NCBI GenBank assembly: GCA_003427395.1
Contig: BFEA01000026.1
Coordinates: 2,423,378-2,443,792 of the forward strand
Length of the DNA: 20,415 nucleotides
Direction: 5' to 3'
From: Chara braunii
Lineage: Eukaryota > Streptophyta > Charophyceae > Charales > Characeae
Part shown: one piece after another, positions 16,936-20,415 of the stretch
Layout: the number at the start of each line of letters is the position of its first letter
How positions within the stretch are numbered: position 1 is the first letter of the stretch
Position numbers and translations under genes: made by a program
Notes under the pieces: generated by a model
Told to the model about the DNA's origin: nothing
The model's database searches: none
The model's input: the letters and a program-made list of their open reading frames with translations, nothing else

Positions 16936-17295
16936 TGGCTACGCTCCAATTTCTAAGGTAGGCGCCATACTTGAATGAGAGAAAGCCCCCAAAAAAGCTA
17001 CAAAAAGCATTACTTCTGACACAATGAACAAAACCATACCATAACAAAGTCCCACTTAAACCACTGATGTATGATATCCTCCGTAGGTGGATTCATGTAT
17101 TACATCACGCCACCATACAAACATGGTATACAAAATCATTTGTAAACCTAAACTAAGGCACAGCGTACCTCCTGTATAAGAATGCATGTACATAACACCA
17201 GCAATGGTACTTGCCAAAGCTCCCAGTGAGCCAAAAATAGGCCATGGACTTGGATCAACTAAATGATAAGGATGCTTTTGAGAACTCGTACTCAT
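16936..17295 (-). pseudogene. cox3: Mitochondrial cox3 5' fragment (NUMT)
   Basis: The minus strand starts at ATG 17293-17295 and reads [29 protein letters not shown] and [17 protein letters not shown], which is the N-terminus of cytochrome c oxidase subunit III. A TAA at 17056-17058 interrupts where the family has Gln. Homology continues in the same frame to about 16936 ([13 protein letters not shown], then [12 protein letters not shown]). There the conserved Trp of the FFWAFFH motif has become Gly and several Phe have changed. About 120 of ~265 residues are present. The nonsense codon, substitutions and truncation show a nuclear pseudogene, not a working mitochondrial gene. Confidence 0.93.
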
Positions 17296-17399
17296 TGCTT
17301 CGGTCCTTTATTTTTTAGTTGGAAATCCATACCGTGAAAGATTGCAGAGCACTTGCTGTGCACTTGACATGCGTAACATATCAAAGTCATTGGCTTATC

Positions 17400-17478
17400 A
17401 TAGAGACGATTTCGGGCAAAAGAAATTCCCATGGTGTGATGGGCGGTGTATACAAGCCCTGAGTACATATTCACTGCT

Positions 17479-17517
<39 letters not shown>

Positions 17518-17533
17518 TTCTCGAGTTGCGGAG
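17400..17533 (-). pseudogene. rrnS: Mitochondrial small-subunit rRNA 3'-region fragment (NUMT)
   Basis: The plus strand carries the reverse complement of the conserved 3' region of SSU rRNA: ATGGTGTGATGGGCGGTGTA, then GCATGCTGATCCGCGATTAC, then TAGCGATTCCAACTTCATG. The TTCTCGAGTTGC that follows is the form I associate with plant mitochondria rather than plastids. Homology stops near 17533. Below 17400 toward cox3 the sequence may still be the variable helix 44 end but is too diverged for me to claim. Confidence 0.9.
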
Positions 17534-17571
17534 TTTCAGGATTTGCTCCGCCTTCCGTCTCCGCTAGAAAC

Positions 17572-17778
17572 TTACAGGCACAGACTTAGTGCCATTTGAT
17601 GAGTAACCAAAAATAAAGGAGAAGGATATAAGAAAAAAAAAGTGATAAGAAAGAGAGCAATGGCAAGCAATAAAGATTTTTCACGATCCATTGGTTTATA
17701 GAAAATCCATGTTTTAGGTGTTCCAAAATACATGACTTTCACAAAACGTATATAATAAAAGCAACTAATAACGCTGGT
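17572..17778 (-). pseudogene. nad2: Mitochondrial nad2 3' fragment, frame intact (NUMT)
   Basis: Sixty-eight codons and a TAA (17572-17574) read without interruption on the minus strand: TSVISCFYYIRFVKVMYFGT, PKTWIFYKPMDREKSLLLAI, then FFFLYPSPLFLVTHQMALSL. This is the C-terminus of NADH dehydrogenase subunit 2 of streptophyte mitochondria, a membrane protein of complex I. The rest of the gene is missing; homology starts abruptly at ACC 17776-17778. About 38 nt of unrecognised filler separate its stop from the rRNA fragment. Confidence 0.92.
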
Positions 17779-17846
17779 TGGGAGGGTCAGGAGAAGAATC
17801 AGGAAGAAGAGGAAAAAGAAAAAGAAGAAGAAGCTCCTCCCTCCCT

Positions 17847-17851
<5 letters not shown>

Positions 17852-17927
<76 letters not shown>
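17852..17927. repeat. (CCCT)n/(TC)n microsatellite
   Basis: A short CCCT run passes into about 37 TC units. It lies between the nad2 and nad4 fragments. The long Arg-Glu or Ser-Leu ORFs over it are artefacts. Confidence 0.97.
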
Positions 17928-17929
<2 letters not shown>

Positions 17930-18036
17930 GATGCTGATGATGAGGTTGATGCCCACAAATACTCACCAGCGAATGATGGCGACTCCGAGTGATGTAGGTC
18001 GCTGAAGAGGGCTGGTCCTAGACCAGACTGAAGTCT

Positions 18037-18058
18037 CAGCTATGGCGCCCAGGTAAGT
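18037..18058 (+). other. CAGCTATGGC motif followed by consensus 5' splice site
   Basis: CAGCTATGGCGCCCAG is directly followed by GTAAGT. The same CAGCTATGGC word occurs on the minus strand at 1142-1151, followed by GCTCAG/GTACGT, and without a donor at 347-356 and 204-213. A related ATGGCCAG/GTAAGT is at 4105-4118. A start-like ATG plus a donor suggests a tiny exon or a repeat that carries one. Confidence 0.3.
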
Positions 18059-18194
18059 CTCTCTCGCCCTCGTGGCTATGGCCACCTCCAGCCTCTCATC
18101 TCCAGACTACTCTCCTAATCCCCTAACACCCTTACTCTTCAAAGCTCTCCCAAACTGGCGCTGTATACCAGCAGCGTGACGCCTAACTGGCGCT

Positions 18195-18410
18195 CCCAAT
18201 AAAGCTACTAGTGCCTGGCGGACTAATATTGGCTAAAGTAAAAAACAGGAAAATAGTAGAGAAGATAGGCATTGTACTGACTAAACCTCCATAATATTTA
18301 ACAAGTCGGGTTTTATGTCGATCATATAAAGCACCTACACATAAAAAAAGGGCTGAAGAAACCAGTCCATGACTTAACATGAGTAAAATACTACCTTCAA
18401 TTCCTTGTAT
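18195..18410 (-). pseudogene. nad4: Mitochondrial nad4 internal fragment, frame intact (NUMT)
   Basis: Seventy-two codons are open on the minus strand: IQGIEGSILLMLSHGLVSSA, LFLCVG, YDRHKTRLVKYYGGLVSTMP, then TLANISPPGTSSFIG. This is the conserved central-to-late part of NADH dehydrogenase subunit 4, including membrane helices of complex I. Homology ends abruptly at both sides (ATA 18408-18410 and GGG 18195-18197). No stop or frameshift lies in the piece, so the transfer may be younger than the cox3 damage suggests, or the piece is short enough to have escaped. Confidence 0.92.
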
Positions 18411-19056
18411 CCTCCAACTGGAGGACTGGCCCAGCTATATACGGCTGGACCTGGCTGGGCTGCCCTCTGTAGCAATCAGGACCGTTCGAAGGTCCCGATT
18501 GCAGGCCCAAGTCCTGGTCCTGCATCTCTGGCCTAACTCGACCTGCCTGGGTCCCTACCGGACGTCCAGGTGGCCCTTCTGATGCAGCAGGACTGGTCCA
18601 GAATGGGTGAGGACTGGGCCAGGCACTACAGACAAGTGCCTGGTCCAGTCTAGATGTGGACATAACTGAACCTGGCCTACAACAGCCAAACCTGGAATCC
18701 ACTGGTCCTAACAGGCACCATGCCTGTTCAGACAAAGAGAAAAGTCTGAAACGACACCCGGAACAGACAAAATCAGTCCCAAACAAAACTCATAAACAAA
18801 TAAATAAATAAATAAATGCTATAAAAAAAAAAGGAACGAATGGGACAAAACTGGAACCCAAGTGCTGCAAAAATGACTGTGGCCCTCCAGGCTGCCACAA
18901 ATAAAGGGCACGCGGCCTGGGGGCTGAAGTGCACAAAGGACAGGCCATTGGGGCCCGTATAGCAGGCCACCTTATCAGTTTTCCTCCTTGCCTCACTCTC
19001 ATCTCTCCTCTTCATCCCTTCGCATGTTGTGCCACTCCACTTTATCACCCGTTTAA
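18411..19056. other. Unassigned region with clustered GGACTGG/CTGGTCC words
   Basis: From 18411 to about 18720 the words GGACTGG, CTGGTCC and CCTGGCC recur many times on both strands, giving small local inverted repeats, but no fixed period is seen. Beyond 18790 there is an AAATA run (18798-18818) and A-rich sequence. No gene is recognised. Confidence 0.4.
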
Positions 19057-19177
19057 GGGCATACTCACACTGCTACTTTTTTTACTTATTTCTGGACGTA
19101 ATCACGGTCAGATACATTCAGGTACGGCCATAATCGCAATCAGATGCACTTAGCAAAGTAGCAGTGTGAGTGTCCCC
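19057..19177. mobile_element. Harbinger/Tourist-like MITE, 121 bp, TAA target duplication
   Basis: GGGCATACTCACACTGCTAC plus TTT (19057-19079) and the reverse complement of 19155-19177 agree at 21 of 23 positions. TAA flanks both ends (19054-19056 and 19178-19180). A 3-bp TWA target duplication with G-rich terminal inverted repeats is typical of PIF/Harbinger-derived Tourist MITEs. The interior has two diverged copies of TAATC....TCAGAT-CA. There is no coding capacity, so it would need a transposase from elsewhere. Confidence 0.85.
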
Positions 19178-19437
19178 TAAATCCGGTCAGGCTACGGGTA
19201 ACACGTGGAAAAACTTGGTGCGCAGCTGCAATTAATCATATTCTCCTTATCTTTCATTGTCATGGTTACCACCGTGGGGCACATTCCACAACACGTTAAC
19301 GCTACACTGCACAACTTTTGGCACCTTCTCCTGAAGAAGTCAGAAGAACAGTGGTTCTGCTCCAGATTCCCTCCCATGACTCAATTTCATTATTGACGCA
19401 AGTATTTAATGGCCCGGAAGTTGCCATTCAAGGAGGG
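19178..19437. other. Unassigned region
   Basis: No gene or repeat is recognised. Small ORFs on both strands lack domains. Confidence 0.35.
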
Positions 19438-19533
19438 GAGAGGAAAATTTGCCTGGGCTTTGAACTCGCAGAGGAAAATTTAGCCCGGGCTTTGAACTCG
19501 GAGAGGAAACTTCGCCTGGGCCTTGAACCCTCG
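19438..19533 (+). repeat. Minisatellite, three 31-33 bp units
   Basis: Units 19438-19468, 19469-19500 and 19501-19533 share AGAGGAAAATTT or AGAGGAAACTTC, GCCTGGGC or GCCCGGGC, and TTTGAACTCG. Unit lengths are 31, 32 and 33, so any reading frame changes between them. Confidence 0.9.
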
Positions 19534-20415
19534 GCATAGGCACTCCGATAGTTTCACATTCTGACCCTTAACTATTTTAGCAGCAAAATGGTTCTTTCAG
19601 TCTGGTCCACTCCAGCTCAGCTCAGTCCAGGTCTCTCTCAAGTCGTCTATGTCACCAGGCCCAAGCCTCATGGGTTGCAGAAGTTTTCCCCTGTGCAACC
19701 TCTTTGGACTAGTGTTTGTTACACTATCTTCTCTGACACTCTAAAAGCTGCTCTAGAATTACACTCGTAAATTCGTAATGTAGAGTTGTAAAACTTATTC
19801 TACAAGCTTCCTGCAGAAGGCGAGCACGGAATCGTGAATACGTTTTACTTACTGTTTCCATGCCTTGGTAAATCATCAAAAAGAAAAAGGACATGCCCCA
19901 CATGATGAGACGGCAGACCTGGTCGCTTAGGCAGCGGAGGAATGAAAGGATTTCCTGGAATAATGCATGTTGACGGAGCAGTAGCACCGTCAGGGCCACA
20001 ACAATCTAATTTTTATCAGACTCGTAACGATTGAGTGCATTTACCCATCAAAGCAGAAGGCACCAAAGCCTCTCCATTGCTCAATGCTTCGGGAATGACC
20101 ATGTGGAAAGGAATCTCCTTCGTTTGCAAGGCTTCCACCAGGGGTCCACAATGACATTTGAACTTTTTGAAGTGTGTCAGAAAGTGAGGCAGACACTATG
20201 CCAGAACGGACAGTGTATTGGTAGGGATTGTCAAGTTGAGCTGATGCAATTCCAATAGGTCTGATACAGAGGACTCCCACATGGACATGTATGACACGAA
20301 TGACCCGCAGTCAAGTGCATTATTATGGTTGCATAGACACGTGTGAACAGCTCTGATGTGGATATCCTCACATGCAGGACACATCTGTCACAAGGGAGTT
20401 GATGCACGTGCAGAT
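19534..20415 (-). other. Two unrecognised minus-strand coding-like stretches
   Basis: On the minus strand 20280-20044 is open with mixed, protein-like text (PIGIASAQLDNPYQYTVRSG, then SLWTPGGSLANEGDSFPHGH). 20005-19853 is open with a hydrophobic, membrane-like text (LIMWGMSFFFLMIYQGMET). The second stretch is bounded by ATTAG at its start and GTAAGT at its end, is 153 bp long and keeps frame. The 39-nt gap between the two begins GTAAAT and ends TTAG, but that would be a very short intron and splicing there does not keep the second frame. I cannot name a family. From 19534 to 19720 nothing is seen. Confidence 0.25.

Noticed and set aside
16936-18410. A true mitochondrial scaffold with working genes
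   Set aside because: All four pieces are truncated, cox3 has a nonsense codon, and they are embedded in nuclear-type microsatellites and transposons.
19853-20280. A two-exon minus-strand gene with a 39-nt intron
   Set aside because: Removing the gap does not keep the second frame open, and 39 nt would be exceptionally short. I kept only a low-confidence coding-like note.
1-20415. CRISPR array, tRNA genes, bacterial operons
   Set aside because: No regularly spaced identical repeats, no cloverleaf with a recognisable T-arm, and no ribosome-binding-site-led gene strings were seen.

Overview
The window looks like nuclear DNA from a streptophyte green alga, most likely Chara (C. braunii is my best guess). 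The guess rests on the wording of the Ty3/gypsy polyprotein remnants, the plant-type mitochondrial gene fragments, and the many long (GA)n and (CTT)n microsatellites. It is an inference from memory; I ran no search. I see no complete, convincing host protein-coding gene. Almost everything recognisable is a mobile element, an element remnant, an organelle-derived insertion or a local duplication.

Layout. 1-2890: unassigned sequence with a recurring TGGCGCT word, a perfect 10-bp hairpin followed by AATAAA, and a (CTT)n block that switches to (GA)n. 2890-5250: a mosaic of repeats made of a direct duplication, a 96-bp foldback, and one copy of a ~660-bp repeat ('R1'). This R1 copy is split by a 1.3-kb insert that carries an exon-like ORF and a 57-bp tandem duplication. 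5673-5914: a 121-bp tandem duplication that includes the end of pol. 5880-11081 (minus strand): a decayed Ty3/gypsy retrotransposon with gag, zinc knuckle, protease, reverse transcriptase, RNase H and integrase in the usual order, broken by frameshifts and by stops that are mostly TAG. 11082-12421: probable leader with a 77-bp tandem duplication. 12422-13083: a second, uninterrupted R1 copy in the same orientation as the first, so R1 copies flank the Ty3 internal region.

13176-13273: a U6 snRNA-derived sequence (minus) split by 31 nt just before its ACAGAGA box. 13611-14270: a strongly pyrimidine-biased tract built partly from a 135-bp tandem duplication. 14351-15674: a non-LTR (LINE) retrotransposon 3' end (minus), a second small copy of its 3' terminus, and an AT-rich stretch between them. 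15669-16407: small inverted-repeat and retroposition-like structures. 16936-18410: a compound nuclear mitochondrial insertion (NUMT) with pieces of nad4, nad2, the small-subunit rRNA and cox3, all on the minus strand and separated by filler and a (TC)n block. 19057-19177: a clean Harbinger/Tourist-like MITE with 23-bp inverted ends and TAA target duplications. 19438-19533: a 31-33 bp minisatellite. 19724-20415: two unrecognised minus-strand ORFs.

No working gene system can be supported. The most informative items are the split U6, the multi-gene NUMT, the TAG-dominated decay of the Ty3 element, and the R1 pair, one copy of which has an exon-like ORF inserted into it.
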